This document shows positions 1 through 11,809 of a DNA stretch of 64,000 nt, in pieces. How positions within the stretch are numbered: the stretch's first letter is position 1; each line of letters opens with the position of its first letter. The notes under the pieces are model-generated. The model worked only from the letters and a program-made list of their open reading frames with translations. It did no database searches and was not told where the DNA came from. Source of the stretch: Ilex aquifolium (taxonomy: Eukaryota; Streptophyta; Magnoliopsida; Aquifoliales; Aquifoliaceae); contig OX637402.1 in assembly GCA_951799425.1 (NCBI GenBank), forward strand, positions 8,336,001 to 8,400,000. Direction: 5' to 3'. Both the position numbers and the translations under genes were made by a program.

Positions 1-121
1 CATCAACTGTGTCCCAATGGCCCGTTAGAAACTCTCCCAAAAATAGGCCATGAACCTGATATCCCGATCCGATACTATATATATGAGCACCCCATGCAAT
101 CAGACTATCTCTCGTATGTAC
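1..121 (-). pseudogene. Element C integrase, core fragment downstream of S1
   Basis: On the minus strand this reads as the integrase catalytic core around the second aspartate: VSDRDIRF is followed by FW, one stop, then the AIGTQL stretch typical of Ty3/gypsy integrases. It is the direct continuation of the zinc-finger and first-aspartate part that ends at 2004. Solo LTR S1 separates the two parts and TGTAC is duplicated at the break. The rest of the integrase lies outside the window. Confidence 0.8.
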
Positions 122-2003
122 TGCTTGACTTATTCCGTCGTTCCTAATTTTTGACCATGATTTCGGTAATGTGTATGTGGCTTATACGGTTAGGTGAGTG
201 TCATTCTCCCTCGGATATCATGCAAGAAATGGGAAAATGGGTGTGGGAATGAAATGTGTGTGTGTGTACAAAAGTGCTTCCCAAGCGCATAGAGACTTTC
301 GAGTGCCATGTTTTACTTGGAATTGGTATTCCAAGGTCGTCTCCTCAGGGAAGGAAGGTGATTTGTGTTGAAAGTGATTTTGCAAAAAAATGGAAAAGTG
401 TAAAATCTTGTGAGTTTGTGTTTTGGTGATTGGAGTTTTTGCTAAAAATATAATGAAAACAAGGTTGACTAATCCGAAAGGGTCATTCCAATGGGAATGC
501 CAAATCAACTCAAGACATTCTACCAATGGTGTCTAAACGTTCGATTGATTCGTAGGAAGCGAGGGATTAAAATGGAGGTGAGGATTCAAGCATATCCCGT
601 GATAAGTCTACGGTGTATCAATAACTCACAACCACGTCCACACTCAACCTAGTAAAACCAAACCGTCTTACACTACGAGGAGGAATGAATGAGAGTCGAT
701 TTCACATAACCAAGAGGAAATTTCCCTTGAATTAGCCAACTAAAAATCTAGCTACTCAGAGTTAAAAGCAAGAACAAACATAATGTAAGAAGACATGGTA
801 GTGAAATGGAACATAAAACTTGTATTAATGCAAGAAAAGAGTTAAACTACAAGAGAGAATGCATTCATAGTAAAAATATAATGGTTGGAAAAAAATACCC
901 AAATGTAAAACTTGAAATGCTAGAAAATGTAACTAAACTTGAAATACACTTGAATGAAAGAGTTTAAAGTGCAAGAAGTAAAGATTACAAGTGATTTAAA
1001 GCTTACTACAACTAAAATGGAGAAGAAAATGCAAAAATCTAACTTCTCTCTCTAGAACTTCATCTTCGTCATTGAAAACTTATCTCTCTAAAACTACTCC
1101 TAAGCTTAGGTAGCCTCCTCACCCTCAAAGCTTGTGTGAATGCTGAATATATGGTATAGAGCCCTTGCATTTTTGTCCATGAGGCTCCCCATAGCCTGTG
1201 TGTGTAGGCTTCCCATCAATGGGAGGTGAGATGATGGCTTGGAAAGGCTAGGACATGCTTAGCATGCACCCACCATGCCTTCATCCTTCTCTCTCCTCCT
1301 TTCCCATCCTACATCTTCCAAGGCTGACTTTAGGGTGTAGGAGGCATGTATGTATGTAGAATATGTCAGGGGACAAGTGGGAGAATCATAGGTGGGACCT
1401 CCAAGTGGCAGAGCTTGAGTTGCAGGGTGTTCTGGCGGTTCTGGGCCAAACCTTCCGGAAGGTCGAAGCAAACTTTCCGGAAGGTTTTTTCCAGTAGGCA
1501 AAACCTTTCGGAAGGTGTCAGCTCAAGACCAATTTTTTGTAAAATTGCCATAACTTTTTATCCAACCGTCCGATTGAGCTAACATTTTGACACAACATAT
1601 AGGACATACAGATCTACAACTTTCATGTTTTGATTGTTTTCATATTCGAAGTGGATCATGGTAAAAAATGAGAAAAAAAGAGGTAACAATACCAAATGGT
1701 GCGGGTGCCGGTACCAAAATTCAAGTAGGCTTAGATACCGGTGCCTATGATACCAAATACCACCACCTACTTGATTTTTTTCACTTTAAAGCCTCCCAAT
1801 CCTCATGTAATGTGTCCATCTCTTCACCACTCATCCATACTTAGTTGCAGGTTTCCGAAAGCTATCATTTACCCTATGATTACCTGCAACATCAAAATTT
1901 CCACATTATTCATAACTTAGACTAACTCTAAGTAATTAAATGTAAATTTAAGTTAAAATGCATGTAATGAGGCCATTAAATATGTAATATTACATGCTCA
2001 TCA
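122..2003 (-). mobile_element. Solo LTR S1 (Athila-type), TSD TGTAC
   Basis: A 1882-bp insertion with termini TGATGAGC... and ...TCAAGCA (minus orientation), flanked by the exact 5-bp duplication TGTAC at 117-121 and 2004-2008. It is homologous over its length to S2 and S4 and, in its 3' part, to the LTRs of A and E (the conserved stretch near 190-360 containing GCTTCCCAAGCGC and a hairpin at 316-335). It has no internal coding region or PBS/PPT pair, so it is a solo LTR. It carries a CCTTCCGGAAGG array, whereas its close relatives S2 and S4 carry GTACCGGTAC. Confidence 0.9.
1451..1515. repeat. Palindrome array CCTTCCGGAAGG (3 sites) in S1
   Basis: Sites: 1451-1462 perfect, 1473-1484 with one change (CTTTCCGGAAGG), 1504-1515 with one change (CCTTTCGGAAGG). 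The array is at the same place in the LTR as the GTACCGGTAC arrays of S2 and S4, next to a conserved stretch containing AAAGTTATGAC-like sequence. Confidence 0.85.
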
Positions 2004-4319
2004 TGTACAACCTGCAGAATTCCTCCAATGTGAAGGTCATCTGCACTGCCAAAAAATGTGCCGACTTCGTAAGCCGGTCCACTATAACCCACACCGTGTC
2101 ATGCCCCCGCGATATTCGTGACAAGTTGGTCACAAATTCCATCGTGACGTGCTCCCATTTCCACTCAGCCACCTCCAAAGGCTGGAGCAACCCTGATGGT
2201 CTCTGGTGCTCAGCCTTGACCTGCTGACACGTGAGACATCGACTAACAAAGTCCCCAACGTGCCTCTTCATCCCACTCTAATAGTACTGGCGACGAAGAT
2301 CATGGTACATCTTCGTGCCATCTGGATGTACAGTAAAACAGGAGCAATGAAACTCCCTAAGAATCTCCTCTCTCAGATCCACAGACTGGGGAACTACAAC
2401 CCTTCCCCTAAACCAAAGACTACCATCTGCGTGAATGGCCCAGCCCTTGTCAGCTGTATTCACCTGTACTCAGTTCTTGATGGACAATATCTCCATGTCC
2501 TGCCCCTAGGACTTGATCACTCTGCTTAGTAGGGAAGGTGTAGCCACCAAACTCCCCAAAGTACCATGAGCCTCATCCCTGTAGTGCAACCCAAATTGTC
2601 CCAAAGTCTCGAGCATCTGTCACTCCTGGGAAGCCACACTAGCCAAGACTCCTCGTGACTTCTGGCTGAGTGCATCAGCCACCATGTTTGCCTTATCGGG
2701 ATGGTAATGTAAAGTGAAGTCATAGTCCTCCAAATACTCCATCCACATACGTTGCCTCATATTGAGGTCCCGCTACGTAAATATGTACTTCAGACTTTTG
2801 TGGTCCGAAAACACCTCAAATTGCTTACCATATAAATAGTGGCGCCAATCCTTCAAGGCAAAGACAATGGCCGCCAACTCCATGTCGTGCATGGGGTAGT
2901 TCTGCTCGTGGTTCTTTAAGCCACTACCCTCCCAAACTGCATCAACACACACCCAAGTCCATCCTTGGAGGCATTACAATACACTGTGTACCTCTGTCCC
3001 CTCTCCGAAACTATCAAAATCGAAGCTGAAGTAAGCCTTCTCTTCAACTCCTGGAATGCCTTCTCACACGTGTTATTCCACTAAAACTTGACCTCCTTCC
3101 GGGTCAATCTAGTCATAGGTGCAGCTAGTCGGGTGAAGTCCTCAATGAACCTTCTATAATACCTTGTCAATCCCAAGAAACTGCGTATCTCGAAGACTGA
3201 CTTCGGCCTCTCCCAACTCATAACCGCCTCAACCTTCTTCGGGTCAATTGACACACTCGAAGCCGACACCAAGTGTCCCAAAAATTTCACTTCTGTCAGC
3301 CAAAATTTACACTTGTTGAACTTGGCGTACAACTGATGGTCCCTTAAGGTCTGGAGAACAACCCTCAAGTGACCCTCATGCTCCTCCTCAGACTTGGAGT
3401 AAATCAAAATGTCGTCAACAAAGACCACGATAAACTGATCTAGGTAGGGTTGAAACACCCTATGCATGAGATCCATGAATACCACTGGGGTATTAGTCAA
3501 TCCAAAAGACATCATAGTGAACTCAAAATGCCCATACCGTGTCCTAAACGCCGTCTTAGGGATATCTACCTCCCTAATCCTCAACTGATGGTACTCCGTG
3601 CGTAGATCTATCTTGGAGTAGACCCGCACCTCTCTCAGTTGATCAAACAAGTCATCAATCCGCAATAAAGGGTACCTATTCTTGATAGTAACCCGATTCA
3701 ACTGTCGGTAGTCTATACATAATCAAAGGGTATTGTCCTTCTTCTTGGCAAACAATACCGGAGCGCCCCAAGGTGAGGTACTCGGTCAAATGAAGCCCTT
3801 GTCCAACAATTCTTGCAATTGGACCTTTAGTTCTTGTAACTTTGCAGGTGCCATTCTATGCAGAGTCATAGAAATGGGTGATGTATCGGGGTGCAACTCA
3901 ATGGTGAAGTCTACATCCCGATGTGGAGGTAATCCTAGTAGTTCATCTAGAAAAACGTCCTCATTCTCACAAACCACTCAAGGTAGATCCAATCCTGTCT
4001 CACCTCATCTTCCAGGGTAAGGCTCGCTAGCCAACCCATCAACTGCCCATGCCATTGAGAGTCATACACGGCTTGGGGTAAAACATCGTGCTTTTTCCCC
4101 TGAAACTTGAAACAACACCCTTCGGTGTACAAGCAGTGACCCTATTTCGATCACAATCAATGACAACTCAGTGTGCCACCAACCAATCCATCCCAAGGAT
4201 GACATCAAACTCTGACATGTCCATGACCCTAAGGTCCACGGTGAGTAGAATCCCCGAGATCTCTAGCTTACAACCCTGACATATCTGATTAATGCATACC
4301 CGAACTCCTAGGGGAGAAT
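2004..4319 (-). pseudogene. pol: Element C pol: protease C-terminus, RT, RNase H, integrase zinc finger
   Basis: From right to left: the C-terminal part of retropepsin (VILGMDWL near 4185), the RT N-terminus (about 3790-3980), the RT palm (3081-3701) with intact [13 protein letters not shown] and the catalytic FVDDILIYS, the RNase H region (about 2700-3080), then the integrase HHCC finger (CLTCQQVK) and the start of the core (1990-2271). Several stops and frame changes split the reading frame, for example between 3701 and 3786 and throughout the RNase H part. The missing first half of the protease lies beyond S2, at 6154 and upward. RT sequence is Ty3/gypsy chromovirus-like. Confidence 0.88.
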
Positions 4320-6153
4320 TGATGAGCGCAAAATATTGTATATTTGACGGCCTCATTTCATGCATTTTAACTTAACTTTGCATTTAATTACTTAGAGTTA
4401 GCCAAAGTTATGAATAATGTTGAATTTTTAATGTTGCAGGTAATTATAGCTTAAATGATGGATTTTAGAACCTTGCAACTAAGTGTGGATGTGTGGTGAA
4501 GGCATGGACACATTACTTGAGGATTTGGAGGCTTAAAAGTGAAAGAAATCAAGGAGGTATTGGTGTTTGGTAACAAAGGCACCAGCACCCACACCATTTG
4601 GTTTCAGTACCTCGGTTTTCCTCCTTTTTGACCATGATCCACTTCGAATCTGAAAAAGTGAAAAACATGAAAGTTGTAGATCTGGATGTCTTCTGTATTT
4701 TATCCAAATTTCAGCTCAATTGTACGGTTGGATCAAAAGTTATGACAATTTTACGAAAACTGGTCCGGAGCAGAAGCGTACCGGTATGCCGTACCGGTAC
4801 GATTTTCCTCCTGGAGTTTGACGTACCGGTACATCGTACCGGTACGCTCTTTTGAAACAGCCCAAAATGCCTGCAAGTCTTCTCCAACTTACTTGGGGGT
4901 CCCATCTACACTTCTCCCACTTGCCTCTGACATATTCTACACATAACCATGCCATCCTTACACAATTTCTTGACTTTGAAGACATTGACATTAATGGGGA
5001 TGAGAGAGAAGGGGGCTGCCATGGTGGGTTACAGGCTAGCCTGTCCAAGGCCATAACTCACCTCCCATTGATGGGAGGCCTGCACACAGCTAGGGGGACC
5101 CTCCATGGACGAAAATGCAGAGTTCTTCTCCATATATTCAGCATTCCACAAGCATTTCAAGTGGGTGGCTACCTAAGCTTAGGAGTAGTTCCAAGGAAGA
5201 AGATGATGAATAGTTAGATTTTTGCATTGTCTTCACCCATTTCACTTGTAATCTTTTATAAGGATCTTGTATGCTTCATTTATTGTCTTTAATGTCATTT
5301 ATTTCTAATGTTTTGCAAGTTTAGTTATGCATTTTAGATTCTACCATTGTTGTTTTGAGTTCTTCATTTTCAAGCTTTGAAATGGGTATTGAATATTTTT
5401 CTTCTTAGTTTAAGTTTCCTTGCTTTAAGTTGAGTTTCAATCTTCATTTCTTCATTATGTCTCTTTACATTATGTCTTTCTTGCTTAGCACAAGTAGCTA
5501 GATTTTTAAGTTGGCTAATCCAAGGGAGACCTCCTCTTGGGTGTGCCATTTCAACTCATTTTCTTTCCTCCTCTCAGAGTACGATGGTTCGGTTTGACTG
5601 GATTGAGAGTGGATGCGGTTGTGAGTCTTTGATATCCCGTAGGCCTGGTCACGGGTTATGCTTGGATCCTCACCTCCATTTCGTCCCTAGCTTCCCACGA
5701 ATCAATCGTTCATCTAAGCTCTATTCGAGGAAGACTTCGAGTTGATTTGGGATTCCCATTGGAATGAACCATTCGGATTAGCCAACACTTGTTTTATTTC
5801 ATTTTCATCACAAACTACAAAACACCAAAACCCAAACTTCAAAGATTTTTACACTTTTCTATTTTGACAAAATCACCTTCACACACTTGAACTTTCCTTC
5901 CCTGAGGAGACGACCTTGAAATACTTTTCCAAGTAAAACACGACATTCAAAAGACACCTTGCGCTTGGGGAGCACTTTTGTTCATTTCGCACATTCCATT
6001 TCATACATTTCATTCCATTTTCATTACCACCATTCCGTTGCCCTATTTCCCACATCATTCCGAGGGAGAATGACACTCCCTTCACACATACACCATATAC
6101 ACATTGAGGGATGATATTAGGAGGTTAGGAACTACAATGTTTTTGACCAAGCA
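4320..6153 (+). mobile_element. Solo LTR S2 (Athila-type) in the protease of C
   Basis: A 1834-bp insertion beginning TGATGAGCGC and ending GACCAAGCA. The flanks are AGAAT (4315-4319) and AGAAC (6154-6158), a 4/5 match that is read as a decayed TSD. It lies between two halves of the C protease that join in frame around it. It is homologous to S1 (opposite strand) and S4. It contains no coding region and no PBS. Confidence 0.85.
4778..4845. repeat. Palindrome array GTACCGGTAC (two 13-bp pairs) in S2
   Basis: Sites at 4778 (one change), 4791, 4823 and 4836. Starts within each pair are exactly 13 bp apart. The perfect sites extend to CGTACCGGTACG at 4790-4801. Confidence 0.9.
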
Positions 6154-7504
6154 AGAACTCACATGCAATGGCTCTTCCAAGGTCTCAACCTCTAACCCCA
6201 AATCCCTTACACATGATGTAGAAATAAATGAATGCGATGCACCAGAGTCAAATAATACCCTTGCCCTTAAGCGAGAGAGTAGAAATGTACCCTGAATAAC
6301 TGATTGATCCACTGGCTCAGTCTGAGGTGTGATGGCATAAGCTCGTCCCCAGGTCCCTGAAGTCTCGGCTTGTGAGCCCTGTCTTCGGCCTTGGCCCATG
6401 CCCTGGCCCATCTGGCCTGGTTGTGGAGTCCCCGCTCGTGAAGTAGTAGGGGTCTGTGTAGCCCTCTGGAACTGATACTGGCTTCCCTAGCCCATGGTGG
6501 GGTAGGGAGGAATGAAGTAAGTATGTGTATGCCCCACCAATGACTAGGACTGGGATGCACCATAGCTTTGGGATCCCTGCCTCTGAGGACAATCCTGCTT
6601 CATGTGACCTAGCTAGTGGCATATAAAACAAGTCCTCTGGCCCGCCTGATAGGAAGGCCTGAAGTTTCTCCCACCTTGGGAGGATTGAACTTGGCCTTGG
6701 CCATGATAGCCACGACCCTGTCCTTGAAACCCTTGTGGGTTAGAAGTTTTTTGCTTCTTCCCCGAACTAGAAGAAAAGGATTGGCCCTCCCTCTTCATGT
6801 CCTTAGCTCCCGCCTCCCAAATGCTCCTTGCGTCATCAAACTCTCTCTCAATGGCCATAGTTGTATCGAACATCGAATCCAAATCTTGTAGGCGGTGGCC
6901 CACATTCTTCCCCCGGATGGACAATTTCAAACCATCCTCGAACCTCCTGACTTTAGCCATGTTTGTGGCCACGTAATCATCGACGCAATGGGCTAACTCA
7001 GTGAACTTAGCCACGTCTTCCATCACCGTTATAGTCCCTTACTTCAAATCCAAGGATTCCCAAGCTTTCACGTGTTGAACAGCCGATGGGAAGTACTTGC
7101 CCATGAAGAGCTCCCGAAACTCTTCCCATGTCATTGCCTCGAGGTTCTTCGAGGCCTTTGCCCAATCCCACCATTAATGGGCTTCTCCTTCAAGCTGGAA
7201 TGCAACTAGCCTTATCTTAGTGGCATCAGAGGTGATCTCCATATCCTCTAAGATCTTGTCAACCTGCTGGAACCAATGGTCGGCCACCATCGGATCCGCC
7301 TCTCCCAAGAAAGTTAGTGGCTTGTGTGCCTTAAAATTTTGGAGGTTACTTGAGCCTCCTTGGCCTACACTGGAGCTAGCCTATGCAAAGGTAGCCGCCA
7401 TCGTGCCAATAGCATCCATAAAGGCTTGTTGGTCAAAGGCCGGTAGTGGTTGGTTGTTGTTCCTGCCACCCTCGACGCCCACTTCCTCTTTCTCTATTTG
7501 CCAT
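6154..7504 (-). pseudogene. gag: Element C gag and N-terminal protease
   Basis: Minus strand from an ATG at 7504. The matrix/capsid part has the gypsy gag pattern with AFQLEGEA and WEEFRELFMGKYFP near 7150-7300. A CCHC zinc knuckle follows near 6600-6640 (CFIC, then a stop where the next residue should be, then GHMKQDC), a Gln/Gly-rich linker, then retropepsin with the active site LFDSGASHSFIS near 6210-6250. Nonsense and frame changes occur, for example at about 7049 and in the knuckle. The protease continues at 4319 beyond S2. Gag packages element RNA in cytoplasmic particles; this copy is defective. Confidence 0.87.
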
Positions 7505-7842
7505 CTACACACAACTCAAATAGCAATAGAGCATTAATTTAGTATCCCAAGTTAGGGATCAAAGTTGAAACATTGAGATTTCTCTCCTTGTCTCAATAAT
7601 AGGGTATGTGCCGCCAACTAGTAGACGTTTATACCATGAACGTCTCGTTCATTCTCTTTACAACCCTTAAGGTTATGTTCTCTAACTCTAGTGTCTCTGT
7701 TCCATACACATTTAATCATGCATATTGTTCACATAACATATAACACATAAAATGTAGCATTTAAAGCACATAACATGTAATGCACAATGAATCAATGGCC
7801 TATACCCATACCCCGCAAGCCTTAGGTAAATCGAGAACCTAA
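7505..7842 (-). other. Untranslated leader of element C
   Basis: The stretch between the PBS and the gag start, about 340 bp. I see no further ORF, repeat or obvious structure in it. Confidence 0.6.
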
Positions 7843-7853
7843 GCTCTGATACA
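7843..7853 (-). other. Primer-binding site of element C (initiator-Met tRNA type)
   Basis: On the minus strand the LTR end GGGGCGTCACA is followed by ACTT and TGTATCAGAGC, which matches the 3' end complement of plant initiator-Met tRNA (TGGTATCAGAGC) with one change. It fixes the orientation of C and its LTR end at 7858. Confidence 0.85.
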
Positions 7854-7958
7854 AAGTTGTGACGCCCCAAAATCTAGGTGTCCGTAATTACCTTGTTGAT
7901 CACCCATCAACCCGCGGAATACCTGTGGATACTGTGTAACTTGATACCACGCCGTTAT

Positions 7959-9584
7959 TGATTGATAAAAAACAATCCTATTCCTAACCCTTTAACTACT
8001 ATCCTTCAAATGATGCAATGTATGAGCGGAAGGAAGGATTTCTCCCCCTTTGGGATAGTGTGAAAAGAAAGGGCAATAGGAAAGGGAAATGGGATGATGT
8101 AGATATGGAATGTGTATGCACAAAAATGCTCCCCAATCGCAAGGAGACTTTCGTGAGTTGTGTTTTACTTGGAAAGTATTCCAAGGTCGATTCCACAGGG
8201 AATGAAGTGAGCAAATGTGAAAGTGATTTAGTGCAAAAGAAAGTGTAAAATTCTTGTTGTTGGAAATTGTTTGGTGAAGTGTGTGTTGGTGAAATTAGAA
8301 TGAGAAAACAAGTGTTGGCAATTCCAAGAGATCCCTCTAATGGGTATACTATCTCAACTCAAAACACTCCTCCGATTGAGCAAGAATGAACGGTTGATTC
8401 ACGGGAAGCCGAGGATGATGATGGTGAGTGCCTAAGCATAAACCGTGACTAGGCCTACGGGTTATCAAAGACTCACCAAATCATCCACCTTCAATCCGGT
8501 CAAACCGAACCATGGGACTCTAAAGGGAGGGTGTAGAAAGAGTTGAAATGGTATACCCCAATGAGGATTCCCCTTGGTCTTGCCAACAAAAAGTGCTTAG
8601 CTACTCATACTTGAACTAGACATGATAATGTAAAGGTAATGCATTCTAAGGCTATGGAGTTTTTAAGTAACTAAGTGCAAGAAATCCTAGACTAGAAGTG
8701 AATGAAATGAAAAGCTATTTTATATCTATGAACAAGAATAATCTTGAAAGCATTAATGGTAGAACATAAATGGGAGCATTCAACTAACCAAACATGAAGG
8801 GAAAACAACATTTATGGCATTCAATGAACTACTGAGATTCTTACTCAAGATTACAAGACAAATGCAGTAGGAGAAATGGTAAAATCGTCACTTTCTCTCT
8901 CTAAAAACCACTATTCATCCTCTTCCTCGCCAGAGCTTCTCTCTCCCGAACTATATCTAATGTAATACATATCTCCATGAATACCCCCCCAAGGAGACTC
9001 TTGCTTTCCCCCCAAAACGTGCCTGGAGAGAGAAGTGGGTCTACAGATGTGATTTTCCTTTCATAGGGATGCAGCAGCCAGGGAAAGACAGGGGGTGGCA
9101 GAGCATGTCTGCACACCCAGCACATCCCATCCTCACTCTCTTCATTCAATGCCTTAACTCCACAAGTCTAGAAGGGAGTGTGAATCATGATGAACAGTAA
9201 GGTGGGCGTGTCAGAGAAAAGCATGGAGGGGTCCACAAGACAGCTGAGCAGATCTGCAGAATTTGAGCACTTCAGGAAATCAGTACCGGTACTGCGATTC
9301 CAGTAGGTTTTCAGTACCGGTACTGGGTATCGGTACTGTTATGCATCATTTTCTGAATTTCTTGATTTCTTTGCTCCCGATCTATCCTCAAACTATCATT
9401 TCAACTCCTTTCATCCCAAGTGGTATGGGAGGGTCTTTAAAGGCCATATTTAGCTTCATTCAACTACAAAACAACAAATTGATGTTAAGACTTCAATCAT
9501 CATAACTTAGATTATTTAAAGCTCAAAAGCAAGTGAAATGAGTTGATTAGCATCTTAAAAATATACAAAGTTGTGTGCTAATCA
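7959..9584 (-). mobile_element. Solo LTR S3 (Athila-type), TSD GTTAT
   Basis: A 1626-bp insertion with plus-strand ends TGATTGATAAAA... and ...GTGCTAATCA, flanked by exact GTTAT duplications at 7954-7958 and 9585-9589. The empty site can be read from the related LTR at 17360-17400. It belongs to the same LTR group as A, S5 and E: the TGATTAGCAC start, the conserved 3' hairpin (8168-8185) and a GTACCGGTAC array. It has no coding interior. Confidence 0.92.
9283..9336. repeat. Palindrome array GTACCGGTAC (3 sites) in S3
   Basis: Sites at 9283 and 9314 are perfect and extend to AGTACCGGTACT. The site at 9327 has one change (GTATCGGTAC) and lies exactly 13 bp from 9314. Confidence 0.88.
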
Positions 9585-11210
9585 GTTATGCCCCATTGAC
9601 CGGGATCCATAACTTAACAAAATTCAGGCAGAGTCTCCTTTGTACGGGGAGCTTTACTCAAAACGCAACCTATGCAATCATATAACACTGACCACACCAG
9701 GTCCATTTATCCATACTCATATAACAAAAATCCAAACTCATATAACATACAATTTTACACAAAATACAGTTCATATGAATTTGTTTTGCAATACCTTGCG
9801 CGATATTGAATGTCCAAAAATATTTACACGTGTTTTACAAAAACGCAATTTAAGCCACATCTCGGCTTTTTTTCATCAATAAGGGTCAAGTGAGAGCCAT
9901 CCACTAGCACATGTCCCGCACCTGAAATATTGTCCCCATAAAGGGTGAGCCGCGCTCAATAGGGTATCTCCTAAAGAGGCTACTCCCCAACCTAGATGCA
10001 TATGAAATGCTCACATGCGAGTCAACAATCAACAAACAATTCATTCAAGAATGTGTAATTCATAATTGAATTTTCTATGCCATTCCATATCATGAGATGA
10101 GACTCACACATGCAACTCAATCTGAGCCTTCAGTGGCTCCCATAACACATGCAATGCCATGCGTATGAATATAGGCATTCCAAGCCCCCGGCATTGATAT
10201 TACACATCCAATGACCATTTTATAAAATAAACCATGTGTCTTTATTGGGTATTCGAATTTTGGAATCTCACTGTCGGTTTCGTACACCGTTACACTTTTT
10301 TGGACTTGCACCGTCGGAAGTGTATAAACCAGTAACGGGGTCTTGCACCTGAGGGAGTATCTAGCCCTTCTTGCTATACCTGACAATTTTTTTTTTTCAT
10401 GCAACCGTGCAACTCAGCCGGATCTAGGTCCAACCTTCCCGAGTCCATGCCTCAACCACCAAGAATGGTGTTTAATTCAAAAACATGCACACACATCCAC
10501 ACTCATGTCAAATGCCCACGAATGTGATGTTACCTGTGCATATGCAATGTAAATGTACAATTGCAATTCTCAACCAAGTTCAATATGTCATGAGCACATT
10601 ATGAACAATTCAATATCCAATAACCTTTTCCATGGTAAATTACATCATAAACATATAACCACCATAAACAACCTCAATGTCAAATATATCATATGCATAT
10701 ACCAACACCAACTTCCAAGCATGTTATAACACAATCGATGCAAATAACGCACTTAATCCACATAGGTATTTCATCAAACACCTTCAAGGCATAAATGTAA
10801 ACACATAACATGCCCAATCAATATATTTCTCAAGAAAACATAAACAAGTAATTTCTAAGTACCCAATTCATGCTAGAATTGATTTTAACTATTCTCAATA
10901 CCCAAGCATGTTATAACATTTTCAATGAAACCAACATGCTACATCAACATAGGCATTTTATCAAACACCTTCAAGGCACCAAATCATGTAACACACAATT
11001 ATGCTTAGTTATCACATTTTTCATGAATTTACCAAACAAGTAAATTCTACAAATCCAATTCATGCAAGATTGGTTTAGCATATTTCTATACTCATTTCCC
11101 ACAATCTAGTTACACTAGGTGTATATCAAACAAGAGAATTCATCTCAAGTCATGCTACTCATATCTTATGGAACCCTATGTTAAAAATAAACATAATTAG
11201 GAAAAGAACC

Positions 11211-11492
11211 CTACCTCTTGAAGCATAAAATAACGGTAGAAAACTCCCGAGACTTGAAACAATCTCTAATCCTTGCTTCCTCCAAAATCCCATTTTTTTG
11301 TTCTTCATCAAAACCTTCGATTTTTGGTACGTAGGCATAGCCCTCGTCGTGTAGATGAACTTTGGTTCTTGGTCTGAAGAATTCCGACCAACGTAGAGCA
11401 GTAGATCGTAGAGAGAAGTTGGAGAATCCTCTCTTTTCCCTCTCTTCCTCTATAATTTTGAAAATATGATGGGTATGGGGAGAAAATCTCAT
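11211..11492 (-). CDS. Open frame in the transcribed leader of the C LTR
   Basis: A 93-codon frame beginning just downstream of the LTR TATA box on the minus strand. Its middle (FFRP, KV, DEG, PK at regular spacing) lines up with frames in the plus-strand LTR at 14988-15368 and 16168-16548. Unrecognised product. It may be a small upstream ORF of the retroelement RNA or a chance frame in conserved leader sequence; the shared residues are the only support. Confidence 0.3.
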   Translation of the reverse strand: MRFSPHTHHIFKIIEEEREKRGFSNFSLRSTALRWSEFFRPRTKVHLHDEGYAYVPKIEGFDEEQKNGILEEARIRDCFKSREFSTVILCFKR

Positions 11493-11500
11493 TTTATTCC

Positions 11501-11509
11501 CTATTTATA
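11501..11509 (-). promoter_or_regulatory. TATA box of the C 5' LTR
   Basis: TATAAATAG on the minus strand, in the LTR position homologous to TATAAATAG at 13829 and 16197 in the inverted copy. Confidence 0.75.
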
Positions 11510-11809
11510 CCCCTTATAGATGCTTGGCCCTCATTGTGCCACACGTCCTCCATTCCAAGGTCCGGTTTCGTCCTGAAACAATTAAATTTCGTCTCAGTTC
11601 AAGTTAAAAATATTTTTATTTGAACTACCTTTAAATTATTTTTCAATTTTTGAAATTTAATTCCACGTCTTGTTTTTAGGTCACGTGACACCCAATTGCC
11701 TTGTAAAACGCGATCCAATCCATAAGGGAGTTGAACTAGCTCTCAATACCCATGGTCCAATCCACAAGCAATCCAACACAAAAATAAAAGACAGACACCA
11801 CAAAACATC

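Larger units (their letters stand above)
1..11690 (-). mobile_element. Element C: chromovirus-like Ty3/gypsy retrotransposon, 3' part beyond the window
   Basis: Read on the minus strand: 5' LTR (11690 to 7858), PBS, gag (7504 to 6154), protease, RT, RNase H, and integrase running off base 1. The right LTR terminus is GTCACGTGACA next to CCCAA (11691-11695), which lies in the H remnant, so C inserted into H. Three solo LTRs interrupt it. The PBS matches initiator-Met tRNA and the integrase carries the GHD and SDRD motifs usual for plant chromoviruses, but the chromodomain end is outside the window, so the lineage is inferred. The protein frames are broken; it cannot be active. Confidence 0.88.
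7858..11690 (-). repeat. 5' LTR of element C, split by S3
   Basis: Termini in minus orientation are TGTCACGTGACC... and ...GGGGCGTCACA. Without S3 and its duplicated 5 bp the LTR is about 2.2 kb. It contains a TATA box near 11505, a leader with an open frame (11211-11492), and a 3' part (9590-10000) that matches, in reverse, the plus-strand LTR end at 16950-17460. The stretch 9960-10010 mirrors 16970-17030. So the 13155-17460 LTR is the same family in inverted orientation. Confidence 0.85.

Noticed and set aside
1693-1770. GGTGCCGGTACC-like sites in S1 as a second palindrome array
   Set aside because: Only two imperfect sites with no regular spacing, and S2 and S4 do not have them; too weak to call.
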